This document shows, piece by piece, positions 1-5,400 of a stretch of 5,400 nt of DNA. The notes beneath the pieces were generated by a model. The model ran no database searches, was not told where the DNA came from, and saw only the letters and a list, made by a program, of their open reading frames with translations. The stretch lies in NCBI GenBank assembly GCA_020722645.1, contig DYKL01000247.1, positions 1-5,400 of the forward strand, in the 5' to 3' direction. The stretch's first letter is position 1, and each line of letters starts with the position of its first letter. The position numbers were made by a program, and so were the translations under genes. Origin of the DNA: Acetofilamentum sp. (GTDB lineage: Bacteria; Bacteroidota; Bacteroidia; Bacteroidales; JAFGUD01).

Positions 1-236
1 ACAAAATCAATTTGCTGAATATTAACGAATTACTTCAAAATATACCGAACTATTTATTAAAAAAAACAAAAAAATTTCATTTTTACATTTTTTTTATATT
101 TTTACAAACGAATTTTATTTGCTTTATATTCTTCCCTTTCATCAAATCTTTTCGATAGATTGATGTAAATTTTTACTGACTGAAAAGTTCAAAAAAGTCA
201 AATTATTTTGCTATTAATTTCAATAAAAATAGAATA
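1..236. other. Gene-free AT-rich region upstream of the MFS gene
   Basis: I see no coding region here in any frame. From 48 to 109 the + strand has no G and consists mainly of A runs followed by T runs, which suggests bent or flexible DNA. A bulged hairpin follows at 140-165, and a short inverted repeat (TGACT at 177-181, AGTCA at 196-200) lies nearer the gene. I found no exact TAnnTTTG promoter element; the nearest is TTATTTTG at 203-210, which differs at one position and has no good -33 partner. The promoter of the transporter gene is therefore not identified with confidence. There is no Shine-Dalgarno sequence before the ATG, only A-rich sequence, as is usual in Bacteroidota. Confidence 0.7.
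140..165 (+). other. Bulged stem-loop in the leader of the MFS gene
   Basis: CATCAAATCT at 140-149 pairs with AGATTGATG at 157-165. This gives nine base pairs with one unpaired A in the left arm and a 7-nt loop. An AT-rich run with five T's follows at 166-174. It could be a weak terminator for a gene left of the window, a leader RNA structure, or a protein-binding dyad. The half-sites ATCAA and TTGAT are in the opposite order to an FNR box (TTGAT-N4-ATCAA), so I do not call it an FNR site. The function is unknown. Confidence 0.4.
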
Positions 237-2159
237 ATGAGTAAAAAACCAAAATTAAGTTTTTGGCAAATCTGGAATATGAGTTTCGGATTTTTCGGAA
301 TTCAATTTGGATTTGCACTTCAAAATGCAAATGTAAGCCGCATTTTTGAAACATTAGGGGCAGAAATAGACAAAATACCAATTCTTTGGATTGCCGCACC
401 TATTACAGGTTTATTAATACAGCCAATTATCGGTCACATGAGCGACAGAACATGGTGTAAATTAGGAAGAAGAAGACCATATTTTTTAGTTGGTGCAATT
501 TTAGCTTCAATTGCATTGATAATTATGCCACACTCACCAATTTTATGGGTAGCTGCCGGTATGTTATGGATTATGGACGCTTCTGTTAATATATCTATGG
601 AGCCATTCAGAGCATTCGTTGGTGATATGTTGCCAAGAGAACAAAGAACAATGGGATTTTCAATGCAAAGTTTCTTCATCGGCACTGGTGCTGTTATTGC
701 TTCGGCTTTACCATGGTTGCTGACAAAATTCGGTGTTCCTAATACTGCTCCCGAAGGTGTAATACCTCCTTCTGTTAAATTTTCATTCTTTGCCGGAGCA
801 GCTGTCTTTTTTGGTTCTGTTGCATGGACTGTTTTCTCTTCAAAAGAATACCCACCCGAAGAATTAGCAAAATATGAAGAAGCGGCTGACGCAGAATGTG
901 AAAGAAATGATATAATTGATATTAAAAAGGAAACATCTAAATCTTTTAAAATCAGTTTTATAACAATTATTTTGGGTATAATAGTTACAAGCTTGCTAAT
1001 TCTATTAAAAGCAAGTGGAGAAGTTTTCATTTTTTCTATCGGACTAATCTTATTTGGAGTTATAGAAATAATATTCGGACTAATGATTAAAAACAAAAAA
1101 AATAAAAACGGATTTACAGAAGTTTTATTAGACCTTAATAATATGCCTAAAACGATGGCACAATTGTCCATTGTTCAATTTTTCTCTTGGTTCGCTCTTT
1201 TTGCGATGTGGATTTATTCAACGCCTGCTATTACAGAGACAAAATATGATATGAAAATAGACAAACAGATGATTGTTTTTTTGGAAAATGAGATAAATTC
1301 TTTTGACAGTTCTAAAATAAAAATTAATAAAGATGATTATGACAAAAAAGTTAAAGAACTAAATAAATACAAATCTAACATTGAAATTGATCAGTACGCT
1401 AATGCTTCCGTAAATTTTGTTTCTTTTTATATGAATAAATCAATTGATGAAAAAATTATTTATTTAGAACTTGAAAAGCTATTTTCTGAAAATTCTATTA
1501 AAGATAAAGAATATAAACATGTTATAGATGAAATTGCAAAAATAAAAGAAGAATTAAATAAAAATGATACTACAATAGACTTGAGCTACGAATCTACAAA
1601 ATATGTACTTTATGCATACGAGAATAAAAAAATAAATTTACCAGATGAAGTTGCCGAAAAACTAAAAAATTATACTAGATTAAAAGAAATCAGACAAGAG
1701 TATAATGATGGTGCAGATTGGGTTGGTTTTAACTTTGGTGTTTACAATGGAGCGGCTGCATTACTTGCATTTTTCTTAATGTTTTTAGCAAAAAAAACAA
1801 ACAGAAAAACAACACACGCTATCTCTTTGATAGTTGGTAGTATCAGTTTTATATCAATTTTTTTTATTAAAAATCCGAGTTTGTTACCAATTTCTTTTAT
1901 AGGCATAGGACTTGTATGGGCAAGCATTCTGGCAATGCCTTATGCAATATTAACAGGTGCTTTGCCTGCAAAAAAAATGGGGACATATATGGGAATTTTC
2001 AATTTCTTTATAGTTATACCACAAATATTAGCAGCCAGTATTTTAGGTTTTTTTGTAAAAAACTTATTCGACGAGAAAGCAATTTATGCATTAATTTTAG
2101 GAGGTTTTTCATTTTTGATTGCAGCAATTTCTGTGTTTTTTGTTAAAGACAACAACTGA
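237..2159 (+). CDS. SLC45-like MFS sugar transporter with large periplasmic insert
   Basis: This is an inner-membrane secondary transporter of the major facilitator superfamily, most like the SLC45/GPH-type maltose or sucrose proton symporters found in Bacteroidota. The N-terminal half has about six membrane segments (near 11-30, 47-66, 83-98, 102-118, 143-162, 183-201). The loop 2-3 signature GHMSDRTWCKLGRRRPY lies at 66-82, and a conserved polar stretch with D114, N118, E122, R125 and D130 follows. The C-terminal half has segments near 308-328, 497-516, 526-544, 549-575, 585-607 and 615-636. There are two additions. A further pair of hydrophobic segments (about 238-257 and 263-284) lies between the halves. 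A charged soluble stretch of about 150 residues (about 339-488) sits between segments 7 and 8, predicted to face the periplasm. At 640 residues it is much longer than a typical MFS protein of 400-500. The start at 237 fits the usual N-terminus, which runs straight into the first membrane segment. No sugar-utilisation genes adjoin it, so the substrate is unassigned. Confidence 0.88.
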   Translation: MSKKPKLSFWQIWNMSFGFFGIQFGFALQNANVSRIFETLGAEIDKIPILWIAAPITGLLIQPIIGHMSDRTWCKLGRRRPYFLVGAILASIALIIMPHSPILWVAAGMLWIMDASVNISMEPFRAFVGDMLPREQRTMGFSMQSFFIGTGAVIASALPWLLTKFGVPNTAPEGVIPPSVKFSFFAGAAVFFGSVAWTVFSSKEYPPEELAKYEEAADAECERNDIIDIKKETSKSFKISFITIILGIIVTSLLILLKASGEVFIFSIGLILFGVIEIIFGLMIKNKKNKNGFTEVLLDLNNMPKTMAQLSIVQFFSWFALFAMWIYSTPAITETKYDMKIDKQMIVFLENEINSFDSSKIKINKDDYDKKVKELNKYKSNIEIDQYANASVNFVSFYMNKSIDEKIIYLELEKLFSENSIKDKEYKHVIDEIAKIKEELNKNDTTIDLSYESTKYVLYAYENKKINLPDEVAEKLKNYTRLKEIRQEYNDGADWVGFNFGVYNGAAALLAFFLMFLAKKTNRKTTHAISLIVGSISFISIFFIKNPSLLPISFIGIGLVWASILAMPYAILTGALPAKKMGTYMGIFNFFIVIPQILAASILGFFVKNLFDEKAIYALILGGFSFLIAAISVFFVKDNN

Positions 2160-2219
2160 TATAAATATAACAAAATCAATTAAATAAATTTTCAGTTTTA
2201 AAATTAATTAAAATAAATT

Positions 2220-2230
2220 TGATTTAATCA
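2220..2230. promoter_or_regulatory. Small dyad TGATT-T-AATCA upstream of the Crp/Fnr gene
   Basis: This is a perfect 5+1+5 inverted repeat, centred about 39 nt before the transcription start expected from the -7 element at 2251-2258. That is close to the position where Crp/Fnr activators bind at class II promoters. It resembles a Crp/Fnr operator, but the half-site spacing is one base shorter than the FNR box and the surroundings are very AT-rich, so chance is a real alternative. Autoregulation is only a suggestion. Confidence 0.25.
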
Positions 2231-2250
2231 CTTAAAATAAAATTAAAGTC

Positions 2251-2258
2251 TATATTTG
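2251..2258 (+). promoter_or_regulatory. Bacteroidetes-type -7 promoter element for the Crp/Fnr gene
   Basis: TATATTTG matches the TAnnTTTG consensus exactly. It ends 19 nt before the ATG at 2278, giving an expected leader of about 14 nt. No good TTTG is present about 20 nt upstream; the nearest, at 2218-2221, is 29 nt away. The promoter may therefore be weak or depend on an activator. Confidence 0.55.
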
Positions 2259-2277
2259 TAAGTCAAAAAAAATCAAA

Positions 2278-2970
2278 ATGGCAAAATACAAAAAAGCAGA
2301 AAATTGCATAGATTGTCCTTATCGTTCTCAACAATACAGTTTTTTAACATTAGAACAAAGACAGAAAATTCAAAGTAGCTGCATTATTGTAAACTTTAAA
2401 AAAGGCGAAAACATTTGCAAACAAGATTTAACCGTTACCCATTCACTTTATTTAGCTGATGGTTTGGTAAAAGTTTTTATCGAATCCGAAAAAAAGAATA
2501 CGATATTGCGAATTGCGGGCAAAGGAGAATACATTGGAATACAATCAATTTTCGGTGATGGTAATTATCATTTTTCAATAACAGCAATTGAACCATCAAA
2601 AATATGTTTAATTGATGTAAATTATTTCAAAGAACTTTGTAAAAAAAATTCAGAATTTTTATTCTCAATTACACAAACAATAGCAAGATGTACAAATGAA
2701 ATTTTTCAAAGATTAACTTTTTTGAACCAAAAAAGCGTAAAAGCAAGATTAGCAAGTACAATATTGTTCTTTGCAGATGAAATTTACCAAAGCGATACAT
2801 TTGTTTTCAGTATGTCTCGTCAGGATTTAGCTGATTATATTGGTATTTCAAGAGAAAATGCAGTCAGATTACTTGGAGAACTCAAAAAAGATAAAGTTAT
2901 AAAAGTAAGCGGTAAAAATTTCATAATAACTAACCGCGAAATTTTGGAAACAATCAAGAAATTAGGATAA
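2278..2970 (+). CDS. Crp/Fnr-family transcriptional regulator
   Basis: This is a 230-residue cytoplasmic DNA-binding regulator of usual family length. An N-terminal CxxC (C10, C13) is followed by a cyclic-nucleotide-binding-type beta-barrel at about 20-120, with FKKGE at 40-44 and YLADGLVKVF at 58-67. A long dimerisation helix spans about 125-150, and a winged helix-turn-helix about 153-219. The recognition helix reads SRENAVRLL at 191-199; R192, E193 and R197 match the R-E-xxx-R pattern of Crp rather than the ExxSR of FNR. The Crp cAMP-pocket motif is not recognisable, so a nucleotide ligand is doubtful. C10, C13, C35 and C110 could hold an iron-sulfur cluster or act as redox thiols: C110 aligns by eye with FNR C122, but the third N-terminal FNR cysteine is missing. 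It has its own promoter and converges on ftcD across a shared terminator. The targets are unknown. Confidence 0.9.
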   Translation: MAKYKKAENCIDCPYRSQQYSFLTLEQRQKIQSSCIIVNFKKGENICKQDLTVTHSLYLADGLVKVFIESEKKNTILRIAGKGEYIGIQSIFGDGNYHFSITAIEPSKICLIDVNYFKELCKKNSEFLFSITQTIARCTNEIFQRLTFLNQKSVKARLASTILFFADEIYQSDTFVFSMSRQDLADYIGISRENAVRLLGELKKDKVIKVSGKNFIITNREILETIKKLG

Positions 2971-3006
2971 AAAAAAAGGCTGTTAAATATTTAACAGCCT
3001 TTTTTT
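2971..3006. terminator. Bidirectional intrinsic terminator, perfect 36-nt palindrome
   Basis: The sequence is A7, then the self-complementary arms GGCTGTTAAAT and ATTTAACAGCC, then T7. It is a perfect inverted repeat centred at 2988.5. The GGC/GCC base of the stem followed by a T run gives a standard intrinsic terminator on both strands. It begins directly after the stop codon of the Crp/Fnr gene and ends 6 nt before the stop codon of ftcD, so it serves both convergent genes. Confidence 0.93.
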
Positions 3007-3012
3007 AGCTTT

Positions 3013-4695
3013 CTATTTAATTTTAGAATTTACAATTTCAAGAATAATTTTTTCGGTTTCAATTGCTTTAGCTTGAATTTCTTGGGCTTCTTTTAGAATT
3101 TTACTAACATACTCTTTGTCCTGCAAACTACCGGCATTAATTTTCACGTTCAAAAAAGCACCCATAACAGCAGAACGAGCTGCCAATGCTCCAACACCAA
3201 CATCGGAAATAGATGCTTGTAATCCAATCTCAGCCATTGCCTTTAATACTTCCATAGATTCATAAGCAGTTTTCATAACTCTGAACGGGATTTCAATGGC
3301 ATATTTTGTTGCATTCTGGATAGCTTGTTTTCTTATAACTGTTTCTTCATCGCTGCTTTTTGGTAATTTGAAAGCATCCATTATTTTGTTGAAGGCATTA
3401 GTATCTTCATCAACTAAAAAAATCAAATCTTTGATAAATTGCTGACCTTTTTCAGCCCAAACAGAAAATTCTTCCCAACGTTCGTCCCAACCCGGTTTAT
3501 GCGAAGAAAGGTTTGCAACCATTGTACCAAGTGAAATACCAAGCACACCCATATACGCAGAAATGGAACCTCCTCCCGGAGCCGGACTTTCCGAAGCAGT
3601 CTCATAAGCAAAATCTTTGACTTTCATATTTACAAGCGGCTGATTGCTTTCATCTTCCAAAAGATATTCTATTATTTTTTCTTTCGGGTTAAACGGTTTT
3701 AAATCATCTAAACCAAGCGATTTGACAGCTATTTTAATAATTTCTTCGTCAGAAACACCCAAAGAACGTTCTTGTTTACGCAGATAATGTTTACCTGCAT
3801 CAATCAAAGCCTGCTTAGGGACAAGTCCGACCAATTCTGAGCCTGTAACTCTAATTCCTCTTTCAGATGCACATCTTACAACTTCATCAAATGCCTGATG
3901 AATTGAAGTAACGGTAATATCTGTCAAATTCATAGAAATCTGAGCAATTCCGTATTCTTGAATATACCAGCCAATAGCTTTTGTTTTAGGTAAAGTCCCC
4001 GGAATTCTAAGAGGTTCACCATTTTCGTCCAATAAATCTTTTCCGGTTTGCGGGTCTTTTTTAACACGTCCGGCTTCTCTGACATCAAAAGCAATAGCAT
4101 TTGCCCTTCGAGTTGAGGTAGTATTCAAATTGAAATTATAAGCAACTAAAAAATTTCTTGCACTTATTGCAACAGCACCTGTTTTTGGGACAAATTCGGC
4201 AGGTCCGAAATCGGGTTTCCATTCAGGGTCTTTTAATTTTTTTGGTAAACCTTCGTATTCACCGGAACGTACATTTGCAAGATTTCTGCGTTTTTCTTCT
4301 GAACAGGCAAATTCGTAGAAATAAACAGGTATTTTTATCTCCTCTCCCACTCTTTTGCCAAGCTTGTGAGCATATTTAACAACTTCTTCCATTTCGATAT
4401 TAGCAATAGGAACAAGCGGACAAACGTCAGTAGCACCAAAACGAGGGTGTTCTCCATGATGTTTGCTCATATCAATTATTTCGGAGGCTTTTTTTATAGC
4501 CAAATAAGCGGCTTCTATAACAGATTCGGGTTCTCCTACAAAAGTTACAACAGTCCTGTTTGTTGCTTTGCCCGGATCAACGTCCAATAATTTCACTCCC
4601 TCGACGCTTTCAATAACGTCAGTAATATGTTTAATGATAGTCATATCACGACCTTCACTGAAATTTGGTACGCATTCGATTATTTGTTTATTCAT
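3013..4695 (-). CDS. ftcD: Bifunctional glutamate formimidoyltransferase / formimidoyl-THF cyclodeaminase
   Basis: This cytosolic enzyme transfers the formimino group of N-formimino-L-glutamate to tetrahydrofolate, then deaminates 5-formimino-THF to 5,10-methenyl-THF and ammonia. It ends one branch of histidine degradation and feeds one-carbon metabolism. Counting from the ATG at 4695, the protein has 560 residues. The formimidoyltransferase part spans about 3-328, with CVPNFSEGRD at 8-17 and HHGEHPRFGATD at 79-90; H83 corresponds to catalytic H82 of the pig enzyme. After a linker, the cyclodeaminase domain spans about 357-555, with APGGGS at 372-377 and the acidic stretch DEDTNAF at 429-435. 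Both domains look intact, and the length is close to the 541-residue mammalian fusion. A TTG at 4713 would add six residues, but it lies inside the likely promoter and gives an atypical N-terminus, so I chose the ATG. No hutH, hutU or hutI is in the window. It is transcribed divergently from the CoA-binding gene. Confidence 0.96.
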   Translation of the reverse strand: MNKQIIECVPNFSEGRDMTIIKHITDVIESVEGVKLLDVDPGKATNRTVVTFVGEPESVIEAAYLAIKKASEIIDMSKHHGEHPRFGATDVCPLVPIANIEMEEVVKYAHKLGKRVGEEIKIPVYFYEFACSEEKRRNLANVRSGEYEGLPKKLKDPEWKPDFGPAEFVPKTGAVAISARNFLVAYNFNLNTTSTRRANAIAFDVREAGRVKKDPQTGKDLLDENGEPLRIPGTLPKTKAIGWYIQEYGIAQISMNLTDITVTSIHQAFDEVVRCASERGIRVTGSELVGLVPKQALIDAGKHYLRKQERSLGVSDEEIIKIAVKSLGLDDLKPFNPKEKIIEYLLEDESNQPLVNMKVKDFAYETASESPAPGGGSISAYMGVLGISLGTMVANLSSHKPGWDERWEEFSVWAEKGQQFIKDLIFLVDEDTNAFNKIMDAFKLPKSSDEETVIRKQAIQNATKYAIEIPFRVMKTAYESMEVLKAMAEIGLQASISDVGVGALAARSAVMGAFLNVKINAGSLQDKEYVSKILKEAQEIQAKAIETEKIILEIVNSKIK

Positions 4696-4710
4696 ATCAT
4701 TTTTTTTCAA

Positions 4711-4718
4711 CAAAAATA
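4711..4718 (-). promoter_or_regulatory. ftcD: Bacteroidetes-type -7 promoter element for ftcD
   Basis: On the minus strand this reads TATTTTTG, an exact TAnnTTTG match. It ends 15 nt before the ATG at 4695, implying a leader of about 10 nt. A partial -33 candidate (TTTA, 4740-4737 on the minus strand) lies 18 nt upstream. The element overlaps the alternative TTG codon at 4713, which argues that translation starts at 4695. Confidence 0.55.
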
Positions 4719-4735
4719 GATTTTATAACTATTAT

Positions 4736-4751
4736 TTAAAAATATTTTTAA
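4736..4751. repeat. 16-nt AT-only palindrome between divergent promoters
   Basis: TTAAAAATATTTTTAA is a perfect inverted repeat centred at 4743.5. It covers the -33 region expected for ftcD and touches the first two bases of the -7 element of the CoA-binding gene. It could be an operator for a shared repressor or just AT-rich promoter DNA. The composition makes chance plausible. Confidence 0.35.
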
Positions 4752-4756
4752 GTTTG
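4749..4756 (+). promoter_or_regulatory. Bacteroidetes-type -7 promoter element for the CoA-binding gene
   Basis: TAAGTTTG matches TAnnTTTG exactly and ends 11 nt before the ATG at 4768. The expected transcript would have a leader of only about 6 nt, so it may be nearly leaderless. No convincing TTTG lies at the usual distance upstream; TTTT at 4721-4724 is the nearest similar sequence. Confidence 0.5.
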
Positions 4757-4767
4757 TAGAAAAAAAT

Positions 4768-5217
4768 ATGGCAACTTTAAAGTTAATTGAGCAAATAGTA
4801 AATCAACAAAACATTGCAATTGCAGGTGTTTCTATCTCAAAAAAGAAAACCAGAAGTTCGGTTTATAATGAATTAAAGAAAAAGGGATATAATGTTTTTG
4901 CAATTAACTCTAAAATGGATACATTTGACGGAGATAAGTGCTATAAATCAGTAAAAGAATTGCCTGACGAAGTAAATGTGGTTTTTATTTCGACAAAACC
5001 ACATAATGGCATAAACATTATTAAAGAAGCCGTTGAAAAAGGGATTGAATATATTTGGATTCAACAGGGAGCGGAATCAGATGAAATAGTTGATTTTTGC
5101 AAATCAAAAAACTTGAATTTTGTTCATAAACATTGTATGTTAATGTTTGCAAAACCGGATTCCATTCACAAGGTGCACGGTTGGTTAAAAAAAGTTTTCG
5201 GAACTTATCCCAAATAG
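4768..5217 (+). CDS. Small CoA-binding (YccU-like) Rossmann-fold protein
   Basis: This 149-residue single-domain cytoplasmic protein belongs to the CoA_binding_2 family, related to the CoA-binding domain of succinyl-CoA synthetase alpha and ADP-forming acyl-CoA synthetases. The dinucleotide-type loop IAIAGVSISKKKTRSSVYNE lies at 16-35, then GYNVFAIN at 40-47, where many relatives have a VNP motif. VNVVFISTKPHN at 69-80 and IEYIWIQQGAES at 93-104 are the later strand-loop elements of the fold. The length is typical for stand-alone members, and no catalytic or ATP-grasp domain is attached. The C-terminal part has H120, H122, C123, H134 and H137, a cluster that could bind metal or be a redox site; this is inference. 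Stand-alone members have no well-defined biochemical role, so no reaction is assigned. Its promoter is back-to-back with that of ftcD, hinting at co-regulation but not at shared function. Confidence 0.87.
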   Translation: MATLKLIEQIVNQQNIAIAGVSISKKKTRSSVYNELKKKGYNVFAINSKMDTFDGDKCYKSVKELPDEVNVVFISTKPHNGINIIKEAVEKGIEYIWIQQGAESDEIVDFCKSKNLNFVHKHCMLMFAKPDSIHKVHGWLKKVFGTYPK

Positions 5218-5241
5218 ACAATTTTTTTATTTCTTAATCAT

Positions 5242-5270
5242 AAGACAAAGTAAAAATATCAACCTGTCTT
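5242..5270 (+). terminator. Possible weak terminator after the CoA-binding gene
   Basis: AAGACA at 5242-5247 pairs with TGTCTT at 5265-5270 across a 17-nt loop, and two more T's follow. The stem is short and the T run poor. A competing fold pairs AACC (5261-5264) with GGTT (5282-5285) and GTC (5266-5268) with GAC (5277-5279). The rest of 5218-5349 is AT-rich with no gene that I can see. Confidence 0.25.
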
Positions 5271-5349
5271 TTCATTGACTGGGTTATAAAAAAAAAATAA
5301 GCATTTAGAATAATTTTAGAAATATTTTAAAAAATATTCAATTTTAGGT

Positions 5350-5381
5350 ATTGTTAATTTAGTATAGTTTTTATATCTTTG
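5350..5381 (+). promoter_or_regulatory. Well-formed Bacteroidetes promoter pointing out of the window
   Basis: ATTG at 5350-5353 (three of four bases of the -33 TTTG consensus) is followed after 20 nt by TATCTTTG at 5374-5381, an exact TAnnTTTG match. It is the best two-part promoter in the window. It predicts a + strand transcript starting near 5387 for a gene beyond position 5400; no start codon is visible before the edge. Confidence 0.65.
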
Positions 5382-5400
5382 CAAAATTGTTGAATTTAAA

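Noticed and set aside
58..105. A-tract followed by T-tract as a terminator hairpin
   Set aside because: The pairing is imperfect and all A/T; it is better seen as low-complexity DNA.
140..164. ATCAA...TTGAT as an FNR operator
   Set aside because: The half-sites are in the reverse order and separated by 14 bases instead of four.
434..1171. Open reading frame of 245 codons on the minus strand
   Set aside because: It lies entirely antisense to the well-supported transporter gene, resembles no family I know, and has the biased composition of a shadow frame with no promoter or start context.
1916..2146. 76-codon + frame within the end of the transporter gene
   Set aside because: It overlaps conserved membrane segments 10-12 in another frame, and its product is a Cys/Phe-rich shadow sequence.
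2187..2205. AT-only stem AATTTT/AAAATT after the transporter gene as a terminator
   Set aside because: It has six A/T pairs, no GC clamp and no following T run, so it is not convincing; I see no clear terminator for the transporter.
4158..4759. Three short + strand open frames opposite the start of ftcD
   Set aside because: All lie antisense to conserved formimidoyltransferase sequence, with no promoter element or recognisable protein.
5021..5221. 66-codon minus-strand frame opposite the CoA-binding gene
   Set aside because: It is a shadow of a recognised Rossmann protein and has no independent support.

Overview
This window is AT-rich, and its genes have no Shine-Dalgarno sequences. Three genes are preceded by an element matching the Bacteroidetes -7 promoter consensus TAnnTTTG, and a fourth copy lies at the right edge. 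Together with the protein types (a Bacteroidetes-style SLC45-like MFS transporter, a CxxC-bearing Crp/Fnr regulator and a fused FtcD), this points to a member of the Bacteroidota, probably a low-GC, possibly anaerobic lineage near the Bacteroidales. That placement is inferred from sequence style and remembered family features, not from a search.

Layout. 1-236: gene-free AT-rich leader with A/T tracts and a bulged hairpin. 237-2159 (+): 640-residue sugar-transporter-like MFS protein with two unusual expansions. 2160-2277: spacer with the regulator's promoter and a small dyad. 2278-2970 (+): Crp/Fnr-family regulator. 2971-3006: perfect 36-nt palindrome serving as a terminator between convergent genes. 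3013-4695 (-): bifunctional glutamate formimidoyltransferase/formimidoyl-THF cyclodeaminase (FtcD). 4696-4767: 72-nt divergent promoter region. 4768-5217 (+): small CoA-binding Rossmann protein. 5218-5400: non-coding, with a weak hairpin and a well-formed promoter firing out of the window.

The genes look like four separate transcription units rather than a pathway cluster. FtcD would complete histidine degradation by moving the formimino one-carbon unit onto tetrahydrofolate, but no hut gene is visible. The transporter has no sugar-utilisation neighbours here, and the regulator's targets cannot be deduced from context.

I found no CRISPR array, mobile element, rRNA, tRNA or obvious new multi-gene system. 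The best leads are the roughly 150-residue soluble insert in a periplasmic loop of the transporter, its extra membrane hairpin, the cysteine set of the regulator, and the compact divergent ftcD/CoA-binding promoter with a 16-nt palindrome.
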